Below are positions 1-6,439 of a DNA stretch of 13,155 nucleotides, in pieces. The stretch's first letter is position 1; each line of letters begins with the position of its first letter. The stretch is from CAZRIT01 sp964600225 (GTDB lineage Bacteria > Bacillota > Clostridia > Christensenellales > CAG-138). The position numbers were made by a program, and so were the translations under genes. The notes below the pieces were generated by a model. The model was not told where the DNA came from and searched no databases. It saw only the letters and a program-made list of their open reading frames with translations. The DNA lies in assembly GCA_964600225.1 (NCBI GenBank), contig CAZRIT010000054.1:1-13155 (forward strand), given 5' to 3'.

Positions 1-38
1 CCTCAGGGCGACGCTGCGGCGTCGGCTCAGGATGACAC
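1..38. repeat. Copy A of dispersed hairpin repeat (edge copy)
   Basis: This segment matches 12490-12528 with one substitution and one missing base, and the core GCTGCGGCGTCGGCTCAGGA also occurs at 11471-11490. The sequence GACGCTGCGGCGTC is a small hairpin (5-bp stem) followed by CTCAGGATGACA, the conserved head of the repeat family. The copy is cut by the window edge. It lies just past the 3' end of the minus-strand Smr gene, as other copies lie past walJ and rlmH. Confidence 0.75.
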
Positions 39-71
39 GGAATGTGGTTATCATTTCAATGCAAGCGTTCT

Positions 72-332
72 TTACTTGACCAGTTCCCTTAACACAATAT
101 CCGTTGTGCCGTCGTTGATGCGTTCCAGCCGCAGCACGCCCGCGTGCGCCGCCATGTCCGCATACAACATATCCCGTATGGCCGTGCCGTGGCGGTAGCC
201 GTGCACCACGCGGATGCGGTACAGGCCGCCCGCGCGGCGCAGCGCCGCCTCGACAGCCACGCGCGCCTGATAAACGTTCCTTTCGTGTAAATCCAATTGC
301 CGAATGGCTTCCGTCGTCCGCATACCGTTCAC
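72..332 (-). CDS. Small Smr-domain protein
   Basis: This is an 86-residue protein that is essentially a lone Smr domain. It has the LDLH motif at residues 13-16 and the signature HGYRHGT at residues 44-50, with predicted beta-alpha-beta-alpha-beta order. Smr domains (first seen at the C-terminus of MutS2) bind or nick nucleic acid; stand-alone ones of this size are common in Firmicutes and mostly uncharacterised. The start is uncertain: GTG at 332 gives 86 residues and ATG at 323 gives 83, and neither has a clear Shine-Dalgarno. The gene begins 18 bases after the stop of the upstream regulator on the same strand, so it is probably co-transcribed and perhaps translationally coupled. No T-tract terminator follows; a dispersed repeat lies directly downstream. 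Family assignment is firm, the biological role is unknown. Confidence 0.8.
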   Translation of the reverse strand: MNGMRTTEAIRQLDLHERNVYQARVAVEAALRRAGGLYRIRVVHGYRHGTAIRDMLYADMAAHAGVLRLERINDGTTDIVLRELVK

Positions 333-350
333 GCGCGCTGCAACGGCATG

Positions 351-1178
351 TTACAGCCGCGTGATGGGCGTGTACACCCACAGAATGCAGGCGTCCTCCA
401 GGCCCACGCACTTCCAGCCGTGCTTTTCCGACGATTCAAAGCAAAACGAATCGCCCGCACACAGATGGTACGTCTGCTCGCCCAGCCGAAACTCGATCTC
501 GCCCGAAATCATGTGCACGAACTCCTCGCCCGTATGCGAGGATTCGGGCCGCCCCGTGCCGGGCTTGGCCGTATAGTACATGGCCGACAGCGTATGATGC
601 CGCTTGGTGATGAGCGAATTGATTTTGAGCCCCGCAATGCCGATGCCAAATGGCTCGGTTTCGGCCAGCCGCACAAGCCCGTCGTCATTCTGGCTGTCGT
701 CCACATAATAGAGGATGTTTTCGCCGTAGAACTTGGCCAGCTTTTGCAGCACATCGTAGGAGACGTTGGCCTGCGCATTCTCAATTTTGGAAAGGTAGGA
801 GGGCGAAATGCCAATCTCCCTTGCCACGTCTTCCAGCCGATACCCGCGCGACAGGCGGTACTCCCGCCACTTGGAGCTCATGAGCTTTTTGGACACGGCG
901 GAGCCCTCCGCATCGTGCGCGCTCATGCTTTCGGTATTGGTGAGCATGCGGATGGCGTTCATGCCGATGCGGTTATCCTTGGACTGGCACTTGATCTTTT
1001 TGAGATGCTCAATGTCGCTGAGGCTGAAGATGCGGTAACCGTTGGCGGAGCGCTTGGCGGTGAACAGCCCCGCCTTTTCCCAGTTGCGTATGGTTGTGGG
1101 AATCACGCCCACCTGGCGCGCAACCTCGTTTATGGTAAAAAATATAGCTTCCGATTTGGGTGTCTCTCTGATATCCAC
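351..1178 (-). CDS. MerR-XRE-cupin fusion transcriptional regulator
   Basis: This 275-residue protein has three recognisable parts. Residues about 12-62 form a MerR-type winged HTH (FTINEVARQVGVIPTTIRNW, then GYRIFSLSDIEHLKKI). Residues about 103-158 form an XRE/lambda-repressor HTH (LEDVAREIGISPSYLSKIEN). Residues about 205-272 form a small cupin barrel (SHTGEEFVHMISGEIEF, then an AGDSFCFESSEKHGW strand pair). XRE-cupin proteins usually regulate neighbouring catabolic genes and sense a small molecule in the cupin; a MerR HTH on top is less usual. It starts with GTG at 1178, with AGGAAAG well placed upstream. It is transcribed divergently from the six-gene synthase/TRAP operon, which makes it that operon's likely regulator, and the Smr gene lies behind it. 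Whether it activates or represses, and its ligand, are not visible. Confidence 0.88.
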   Translation of the reverse strand: MDIRETPKSEAIFFTINEVARQVGVIPTTIRNWEKAGLFTAKRSANGYRIFSLSDIEHLKKIKCQSKDNRIGMNAIRMLTNTESMSAHDAEGSAVSKKLMSSKWREYRLSRGYRLEDVAREIGISPSYLSKIENAQANVSYDVLQKLAKFYGENILYYVDDSQNDDGLVRLAETEPFGIGIAGLKINSLITKRHHTLSAMYYTAKPGTGRPESSHTGEEFVHMISGEIEFRLGEQTYHLCAGDSFCFESSEKHGWKCVGLEDACILWVYTPITRL

Positions 1179-1207
1179 GCTTTCTTTCCTATTCCGATTT
1201 TATTTAT

Positions 1208-1236
1208 ATTCTATACCAAAATCCCGTTTTGCGCAA
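1208..1236 (-). promoter_or_regulatory. Probable sigma-A promoter of the regulator gene
   Basis: On the minus strand there is a -35 box TTGCGC (plus 1231-1236), a 17-base spacer and a -10 box TAGAAT (plus 1208-1213). This places the transcription start about 20-25 bases before the GTG at 1178, just ahead of its ribosome site. The -35 box overlaps the palindrome GCGCAAGCGC. Confidence 0.5.
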
Positions 1237-1244
1237 GCGCTTTC
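1235..1244. promoter_or_regulatory. Possible CcpA cre-like site
   Basis: AAGCGCTTTC matches the core AARCGNWWWC of the Bacillus-type catabolite response element, but the outer positions (TGN before, A after) match only partly. It overlaps the -35 box of the regulator promoter and lies about 90 bases upstream of the operon promoter. A short degenerate motif like this can occur by chance, so the call is weak. Confidence 0.22.
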
Positions 1245-1318
1245 CCGCCCGTGCGCCGCGCCGTCCCGTTCCCCTGCCCGCGGCCTTCCGCACAGAGGCA
1301 TTCATTACAATGCATTAT

Positions 1319-1347
1319 TAACATTAACACTTATCTTGACAATGTTA
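1319..1347. promoter_or_regulatory. Candidate operator: inverted repeat around the -35 box
   Basis: TAACATT (1319-1325) and AATGTTA (1341-1347) are perfect inverted arms 22 bases apart start to start, about two helical turns. The right arm begins at the last base of the TTGACA -35 box. A second palindrome, AGAATATTCT (1347-1356), lies in the -35/-10 spacer. Position and symmetry suit binding by a dimeric regulator, most simply the divergent MerR-XRE-cupin protein. Binding is inferred, not shown. Confidence 0.42.
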
Positions 1348-1364
1348 GAATATTCTTGTATGCT
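1336..1364 (+). promoter_or_regulatory. Sigma-A promoter of the synthase/TRAP operon
   Basis: A perfect -35 box TTGACA (1336-1341), a 17-base spacer and the -10 box TATGCT (1359-1364) form a good promoter in an AT-rich island. The transcription start would be near 1371, leaving a leader of about 68 bases before the ATG at 1439. The other TTGACA, at 1414-1419, is too close to the ribosome site to serve as a -35 for this gene. Confidence 0.65.
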
Positions 1365-1438
1365 ACCTAATATCAGGCAGCGCTCATATTTTTTACACAA
1401 TTATCGCAAAATATTGACATACGGAGGTGTTTTTTCTT

Positions 1439-2656
1439 ATGGGATTTCATGAGGACGGAAAATGGTGGGTCAGCCCATCCAACTACGATGAATCGGTTGT
1501 AAAAGGGTTCAACTTTTCCAAAAAGATCGAAATTTTGGATACCACGCTGCGCGACGGTGAGCAGCAGCCCAGCATCATCTTTACCCAGCAGGACAAGGTG
1601 GAGATTGCCAAGAAGCTGGCGGCCTGCGGCGTACAGCGCATTGAGGCGGGCACGCCCGCGGCGCTCAAGGAGGATGCCGAAGCCATCCGCGAGATTTGCG
1701 ACCTGGGGCTTGGCAGCAAGATCTTTGCCTTTGTGCGCAGCATGGAAAAGGACGTCACCCTGGCCAAGAACTGCGGCGTGGACGGCGTAATTATGGAGAT
1801 CCTCGGCAGCGAGCATCTGCTTAAATACGGCAAAAAGTGGACGCGCGAGCGCGCCACGCAAGCCGTGATCGACGCATCGCTGGCCGCGCACGAGCAGGGC
1901 CTGTACGTCACGTTCTTCCCCGCGGACGGTTCGCGCGCGGAGATGAACTACCTGCTCGACTTTGTGCAGGATATCTACGAAAACGGCCACATCGATTCCG
2001 TCACGCTGGTGGATACATTCGGCGTGCTGTCATGCGAGGGCGCTGCGCACCGCGTCAAGGCGCTCAAAACCCGCTTCCCCAAGCTGCCCGTCGAAGTCCA
2101 CTTCCACGACGACTTCAACCTGGGCGTCGCCACCACGCTGGCGGGCCTGGCAGCGGGCGCGGAGGTTGCGCATGTGACCGTGGCAGGCATCGGCGAGCGC
2201 TCGGGCAGCGCGCAGCTGGAGGCGGTCGTTATGGCGCTCAAGGTGCTGTACGGGCAGGAGATCGGCATCGACACCACGCAGTTCAAAGCGCTGGCACACG
2301 TTGTCGAGCAGCTTGCGCGCGTGCCCATCCACCCCATCCGCCCCATCGTCGGCGACAAGATCTTCCAGTGGGAAACGGGCCTGCCCTCAAGCCTGTGGGA
2401 AAACTGCAAGGACGTGGACCCGCTCATCATGCTGCCGTACAGCTGGAAGCTGACGGGCCATCACGAGCCGAACCTGCTGCTGGGCAAAAAGAGCGGCAAG
2501 GACAACGTACGCGTATGGCTGGAAGCCTGCGGCCGCACCGTCGCGCCCGAAAAGAACGCGGAGCTGTTGACCCGCATCAAGGAAAAATCCTATGCCGAGA
2601 AGCGCGATATCACCATGGATGAGTTCATCGCCATCCTGGACGCGCTGGAAGCATAA
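1439..2656 (+). CDS. Isopropylmalate/homocitrate synthase-like DRE-TIM enzyme
   Basis: This is a 405-residue member of the HMGL-like (pyruvate carboxyltransferase) TIM-barrel family. LDTTLRDGEQ at residues 33-42 matches the first LeuA/homocitrate synthase signature (L-R-D/E-G-x-Q-x10-K), giving R38, D39 and the conserved Q42. HFHDD at 221-225 supplies the two metal-binding histidines. LLLGKKSGKDN near the C-terminus resembles the post-barrel subdomain of LeuA. Two features depart from LeuA: the Gly expected after HxHDDx is Asn (N227), and the leucine-sensing LeuA dimer domain is absent. Family members condense acetyl-CoA with a 2-oxoacid or catalyse the reverse type of cleavage. Here, ahead of a dehydrogenase and a TRAP transporter, a catabolic lyase or a synthase with a new acceptor is equally possible. 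I chose ATG 1439 because GGAGGTG (1423-1429) is correctly spaced; GTG 1427 lies inside that ribosome site. Confidence 0.85.
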   Translation: MGFHEDGKWWVSPSNYDESVVKGFNFSKKIEILDTTLRDGEQQPSIIFTQQDKVEIAKKLAACGVQRIEAGTPAALKEDAEAIREICDLGLGSKIFAFVRSMEKDVTLAKNCGVDGVIMEILGSEHLLKYGKKWTRERATQAVIDASLAAHEQGLYVTFFPADGSRAEMNYLLDFVQDIYENGHIDSVTLVDTFGVLSCEGAAHRVKALKTRFPKLPVEVHFHDDFNLGVATTLAGLAAGAEVAHVTVAGIGERSGSAQLEAVVMALKVLYGQEIGIDTTQFKALAHVVEQLARVPIHPIRPIVGDKIFQWETGLPSSLWENCKDVDPLIMLPYSWKLTGHHEPNLLLGKKSGKDNVRVWLEACGRTVAPEKNAELLTRIKEKSYAEKRDITMDEFIAILDALEA

Positions 2657-2673
2657 ACGGGAGCCGAACGAAT

Positions 2674-3435
2674 ATGGGCAGGCTGGACGGCAAAACCGCC
2701 ATCATCACAGGCGGCGTATCGGGCATCGGCGCGGCCACCTCAAGGCTGTTTGCCTTAGAGGGCGCCAATGTGGTCATGTCCTGCCTGCCCAACGAGGCTG
2801 CGGGGCCGATTGTGCTGGACGAAATCGTCCGCGCAGGCGGCAGCGCCGTGCTGGCCGAGGCCGATATTTCCGTTGAAGCCGACGTCAAAGGGCTGATCGA
2901 CACGGCCATTGCGCGCTTTGGGCGCGTGGACGCCTTCATCAGCAACGCCGCGGCGTTTGACGGCTATCGCGCGCTTTTGGATACGCCCCTTTCCGTATGG
3001 GACCGTGTGACGGAGGTCAATCTGCGCGGCAACTTCTTTATTGCGCGCAACATCCTGCCGCACATGATGGAATCGGGCGGCGGCGCGCTGGTGTTTGTCG
3101 CCTCCATTGCAGGGCTCATCGGCGGGCACGGCGGCGCAGCCTATACCACCACCAAGCACGGGCTTGTGGGCCTGTGCAAGCAGATCACCTTTGATTACGG
3201 CAGCCGGGGCATCCGCTGCAACGTCATCTGCCCCGGCTCTATCTACACTCCCCTGTCCCAAAGCGCTCTGGATACCGACGCCGCCAAACAAAAGCTTGCC
3301 AAAACCCCGTACGGCACCTACGGTCAGCCCGAATTTATCGCCAAGGCCGCGCTGTATCTGGCCAGCGACGATGCGGAATTCGTCTACGGAACGACGCTGC
3401 TGGTTGACGGCGGCAACATGGTGCGCAAGTGGTAA
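2674..3435 (+). CDS. SDR-family NAD(P)-dependent oxidoreductase
   Basis: This is a 253-residue classical short-chain dehydrogenase/reductase. The nucleotide-binding motif TGGVSGIG is at residues 12-19, the NAA motif begins at N91, and the catalytic residues are S144, Y157 and K161 (YTTTK). The C-terminal LLVDGG motif is typical of the family. The end of beta-strand 2 (VVMSCLPNE) shows neither the aspartate typical of NAD enzymes nor an obvious arginine for NADP, so cofactor preference is open. The gene starts 17 bases after the synthase stop, with GGGAG at 2659-2663. It probably oxidises or reduces a hydroxy/keto group on the compound imported by the TRAP system or on a product of the upstream enzyme. 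The actual substrate cannot be inferred from the sequence. Confidence 0.9.
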   Translation: MGRLDGKTAIITGGVSGIGAATSRLFALEGANVVMSCLPNEAAGPIVLDEIVRAGGSAVLAEADISVEADVKGLIDTAIARFGRVDAFISNAAAFDGYRALLDTPLSVWDRVTEVNLRGNFFIARNILPHMMESGGGALVFVASIAGLIGGHGGAAYTTTKHGLVGLCKQITFDYGSRGIRCNVICPGSIYTPLSQSALDTDAAKQKLAKTPYGTYGQPEFIAKAALYLASDDAEFVYGTTLLVDGGNMVRKW

Positions 3436-3488
3436 CATCGGCGCGCCGCATGAAACAGAATGGAACGCAGCCCGACACGCTGTAGCGA

Positions 3489-3515
3489 TTCAGATAAACA
3501 AACCCCCAATCTGAA
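3489..3515 (+). promoter_or_regulatory. Hairpin in the leader of the binding-protein gene
   Basis: TTCAGAT (3489-3495) and ATCTGAA (3509-3515) can form a perfect 7-bp stem with a 13-base loop in the 92-base gap before dctP. The right arm shares its last two bases with the AAAGGAG ribosome site (3514-3520). It may act as an mRNA processing or stability element, or tune translation; there is no T-tract, so it is not a standard terminator. Confidence 0.4.
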
Positions 3516-3527
3516 AGGAGAATCCCA

Positions 3528-4559
3528 ATGAAAAAACGCATTGCTCTGATCCTCGTTGCGGTTGTCATGTGCCTTTCGATGGTACTGGCAGGCTGCAGCA
3601 AAAAGCCCGACGCCGCGCCCGTGGCCGACCCCGACGCCGTCTACACCCTCCGCATCGGCGACGTGACCGCTCCCGGCCATCCGCTGTGCAACACGCTTGA
3701 AGAGATGGCAGCCGCCATCAACGAGCGCTCGGGCGGCCGCATCCAGGCAACCGTCTACCCCAGCAGCCAGCTTGGCTCGCTGCGCACCATGACCGAGAGC
3801 CTGCAAAACGGCACTCTGGAAATGTGCTCCCAGTCCCCCGGCGGCGTTGCCTCCTTCCTGCCCGTGGTCGGCGTGCTGGAACTTCCGTACCTGTACAACA
3901 GCCATGAGGAAGTCTACAAGATCTGCGACGGCGAAATCGGCCAGGAACTGGCCCAGAAGTTTGTGGACGCCACGGGCGTGCGCATCTATTCCTTCTGGAT
4001 GAACTTCTACCGCCACACCACCAACAGCGTGCGTCCCATCAACTCCGTTGCGGACTTCAAGGGCCTCAACCTGCGCGTGCCCGAGACCAAGACCGTTATG
4101 GGCTGCATGAACGCGCTGGGCGCCAACGCCTCCCCGATGGCCGTTGGTGAGCTCTACACCGCGCTGTCCCAGGGTACCATGGACGGTCAGGAGAACCCCG
4201 CATCCGTCATCTATGCCAACAAGTACTACGAAGTGCAGAAGTACCTCAGCCTCACCGGCCACGTCTACTCGCCCATCATCATCTGCGTAGGCGAAGCGTG
4301 GTACCAGTCCCTGCCCGAAGACCTGCGCACCATCCTCGACGAGGAGATGGCCATCGCGCAGGATAAGGCGCGCGCCGCATCCGAGAAGGACGACGCCGAC
4401 AAGATCGAGCTGCTCCGCCAGGCCGGCATGGAAGTCAACGAAGTGGATACCACGGGCTTCCGCGAGGCCGTACAGCCCGTCTACGACGAAATCGTCAAGG
4501 ACGTTGGCCCCGAAGCCGCCGATTACATCGCCCGCATCGAGGCGGCGCTCGGCCGTTAA
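3528..4559 (+). CDS. dctP: TRAP transporter substrate-binding lipoprotein (DctP family)
   Basis: This 343-residue extracytoplasmic solute-binding protein starts with a lipoprotein signal peptide (MKKR, hydrophobic core, lipobox LAGC with C23), so it should be anchored to the outer face of the membrane. It carries the DctP hallmarks: LRVPETK with R183, the arginine that binds the substrate carboxylate in this family, and QGTMDGQENP at 215-224. The GHPLCNTLEEMAAAINERSGGRI segment near the N-terminus is also typical. The family delivers C4-dicarboxylates, sialic acid, sugar acids, 2-oxoacids and similar carboxylates to the QM membrane pair. The retained arginine says the ligand is very likely a carboxylate but not which one. 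AAAGGAG seven bases upstream supports the ATG. Hairpins lie on both sides of the gene. Confidence 0.93.
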   Translation: MKKRIALILVAVVMCLSMVLAGCSKKPDAAPVADPDAVYTLRIGDVTAPGHPLCNTLEEMAAAINERSGGRIQATVYPSSQLGSLRTMTESLQNGTLEMCSQSPGGVASFLPVVGVLELPYLYNSHEEVYKICDGEIGQELAQKFVDATGVRIYSFWMNFYRHTTNSVRPINSVADFKGLNLRVPETKTVMGCMNALGANASPMAVGELYTALSQGTMDGQENPASVIYANKYYEVQKYLSLTGHVYSPIIICVGEAWYQSLPEDLRTILDEEMAIAQDKARAASEKDDADKIELLRQAGMEVNEVDTTGFREAVQPVYDEIVKDVGPEAADYIARIEAALGR

Positions 4560-4573
4560 TCGAATCTCGCCAT

Positions 4574-4601
4574 GGCACAGGGGTTTTCACGCCCCTGTGC
4601 C
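4574..4601 (+). terminator. Intercistronic hairpin between dctP and dctQ
   Basis: GGCACAGGGG (4574-4583) and CCCCTGTGCC (4592-4601) form a perfect 10-bp GC-rich stem with an 8-base loop. No T-tract follows, so it is unlikely to stop all transcription. It more likely protects the 3' end of a processed dctP mRNA or causes partial attenuation. That would fit the usual need for more binding protein than membrane subunits. Confidence 0.65.
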
Positions 4602-4625
4602 CTCTCATTAAAAGGAGATAACTCT

Positions 4626-5144
4626 ATGAAGCAAAAAGTGGATCATGTCCTGCGCGTCGTCTCCAAAGCGCTGCTCAAATTTATTCATGGCGCGCTGTTT
4701 TTGGACATGCTGTTGATGTTCGTACTGATGATTACGCAGATCTTTCTGCGCTCGGTACTGGGCACCTCCATCCGTTGGACGGATGAATTGCTACGGTTCT
4801 TGTTTATCTGGATGGTGTTTTTGGGCCTGCCCTCTGCAATCTATTATAATGAATTGACCCGTTTCGACCTGCTGGAGCAAAAGCTCCCGCCCAAGGCTGC
4901 GCTCGGCCTGCGCACCGCGCTGGATATTGTGGCCATCGTCATCCTCTGGATCGTCATCGATGGCGCCATGGTGCTGGTGCGCCGCCAGATGACGCAGTGG
5001 GCCACCACCATGCGCCTCTCCATGGGGCTTGTATACGCGGTACTGCCCATCAGCGCCGCCATCGCAATCCTGTTCCTCATTGTGGGCATCTATTTGCGCA
5101 TCACCGCTGCGCCCGAACTCGGTAAGGGAGGTGACGCAAAATGA
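4626..5144 (+). CDS. dctQ: TRAP transporter small membrane subunit (DctQ family)
   Basis: This is a 172-residue protein with four predicted membrane segments, at about residues 22-42, 55-74, 98-118 and 133-157, typical of TRAP small permease subunits. WTDELLRF at 51-58 is the characteristic motif after the first membrane helix. DctQ partners the large DctM subunit in the membrane. I chose ATG 4626 because AAAGGAG (4611-4617) precedes it by eight bases. An in-frame ATG at 4572 would add residues encoded by the dctP-dctQ hairpin and lacks a ribosome site. The 3' end overlaps dctM by four bases (ATGA), showing translational coupling of the two membrane subunits. Confidence 0.92.
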   Translation: MKQKVDHVLRVVSKALLKFIHGALFLDMLLMFVLMITQIFLRSVLGTSIRWTDELLRFLFIWMVFLGLPSAIYYNELTRFDLLEQKLPPKAALGLRTALDIVAIVILWIVIDGAMVLVRRQMTQWATTMRLSMGLVYAVLPISAAIAILFLIVGIYLRITAAPELGKGGDAK

Positions 5145-6424
5145 TCGTCGCGCTCGTATTATTGTTCCTGGTCGCCGTGCTTATCGGCATGCCGATTATG
5201 TTTGCGCTGGGCGGTTTTGCCGCGGTCGTTATGGAGTGGCAGGGCATCTTTAACTCCGTCACCATCGCGCACAACATGTATTCGGGATTGGATTCATTCC
5301 CGCTGCTGGCCGTGCCGTTTTTCATGCTGGCAGGCGCCATCATGGAAGAATCTAAGATCACCCAGCGGCTGATGGACTTTGCGTATTCCGTCGTCGGCCG
5401 TTTTGCGGGCGGTCTGGCGCACGTTGCCATACTGCTTGCCATGATCTTTGCCGCCATGTGCGGCTCGGCCGTCGCCACCGCCGCGGCCATCGGCACCATG
5501 ATGCTGCCGACCATGACCGCGCGTGGCTATGACAAGGGCTTTTCCACCGCGCTCATCGCCTGCGGCGGCGCTATCGGCCCCATCATCCCGCCAAGCATCC
5601 CCATGATTATCTATGCCGTCATCGCGGGCGTGTCCGTCAAACGGATGTTCCTGGGCGGCATCGTCCCCGGCATCCTGTTTGGCCTGATCCTGATGGTGTA
5701 CAGCTACTTCTTCGCCAAGCGTCGCAACTACCCGCGCGAAACCGAAAAGCTGACGCTCAAGGATTTCTGGGCGGCGTTTAAGAAGGCCTCTCTGGCGCTG
5801 CTGCTGCCCATCATCATCCTCGGCGGCATCTTCTCGGGTATCTTTACCGCCACCGAATCGGCCGCCATCGCCTCGCTGTACGCGCTGATTCTGGGCATGT
5901 GCGTGTATCGCACCATCGGCTTTAAGCAGCTTCCCAAGATCATGATCAGCGCCGCCAAGCAGACGGCCACGGTGATGATTATCATCTCCTCGGCCAGCGC
6001 CTTGGCCTGGGTGCTCACCAGCCAGCAGATCCCGCAGCAGATTGCCGCTACGATCATGTCCTGGACGGATAATCCCACCATCGTACTGCTGCTGATCAAC
6101 ATGTTCATCCTGGTGCTCGGGTGCTTCATCGACGCGGTATCGATCATTATGCTCCTTAGCCCCATCGTGCTGGTGGTCATCGGCCAGTTGGGCATCGATC
6201 CTGTGCTGTTTGGCGTACTGCTGGTCGTCAACGTCTGCATCGGCGCGTTGACCCCGCCCGTCGGCACCTGCCTGTTTGTGGCCTCCAAGATCGGCAACAC
6301 CCGCCTTTCGGATACCTGTAAAGCGGTTGTGCCCATGATCGGCCTGGTGGTGGTCGTGCTTGCCGCTTGCATCATATTCCCCGATCTGGTGCTGTGGCTG
6401 CCGAACCTGTTTACCGTATCGTAA
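5141..6424 (+). CDS. dctM: TRAP transporter large membrane subunit (DctM family)
   Basis: This 427-residue protein is hydrophobic throughout, with about a dozen membrane segments. It has family motifs such as CGSAVATAAAIGTMMLP, GGAIGPIIPPSIPMIIYAV followed by KRMFLGGIVPG, and FTATESAAIASLYALILG. DctM is the transport channel subunit of TRAP systems and usually uses a sodium gradient to drive high-affinity carboxylate uptake. AAGGGAGGTGA (5124-5134) provides a very strong ribosome site, and the start overlaps the dctQ stop. With the binding lipoprotein and DctQ it makes a complete importer. The next gene starts 15 bases downstream with its own ribosome site. Confidence 0.94.
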   Translation: MIVALVLLFLVAVLIGMPIMFALGGFAAVVMEWQGIFNSVTIAHNMYSGLDSFPLLAVPFFMLAGAIMEESKITQRLMDFAYSVVGRFAGGLAHVAILLAMIFAAMCGSAVATAAAIGTMMLPTMTARGYDKGFSTALIACGGAIGPIIPPSIPMIIYAVIAGVSVKRMFLGGIVPGILFGLILMVYSYFFAKRRNYPRETEKLTLKDFWAAFKKASLALLLPIIILGGIFSGIFTATESAAIASLYALILGMCVYRTIGFKQLPKIMISAAKQTATVMIIISSASALAWVLTSQQIPQQIAATIMSWTDNPTIVLLLINMFILVLGCFIDAVSIIMLLSPIVLVVIGQLGIDPVLFGVLLVVNVCIGALTPPVGTCLFVASKIGNTRLSDTCKAVVPMIGLVVVVLAACIIFPDLVLWLPNLFTVS

Positions 6425-6439
6425 GGGAGGAATTGCAAC

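Noticed and set aside
297..1370. A 357-codon plus-strand open frame over the regulator
   Set aside because: It is antisense to a clear MerR-XRE-cupin gene, with no domain and no ribosome site. GC-rich coding DNA often leaves such frames open.
1414..1419. Second TTGACA as another operon promoter
   Set aside because: A -10 box at the proper distance would fall at or inside the start of the gene, and the sequence there does not resemble one.
1427..1438. GTG at 1427 as the start of the synthase-like gene
   Set aside because: The codon overlaps the GGAGGTG ribosome site itself. ATG 1439 is correctly spaced from it.
3384..4262. A 292-codon minus-strand open frame over dctP
   Set aside because: It is antisense to an intact DctP lipoprotein gene and has no recognisable domain or start signal.
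4572..4625. ATG at 4572 as the start of dctQ
   Set aside because: The extension would be encoded by the perfect hairpin after dctP and lacks a ribosome site. ATG 4626 has AAAGGAG in place.
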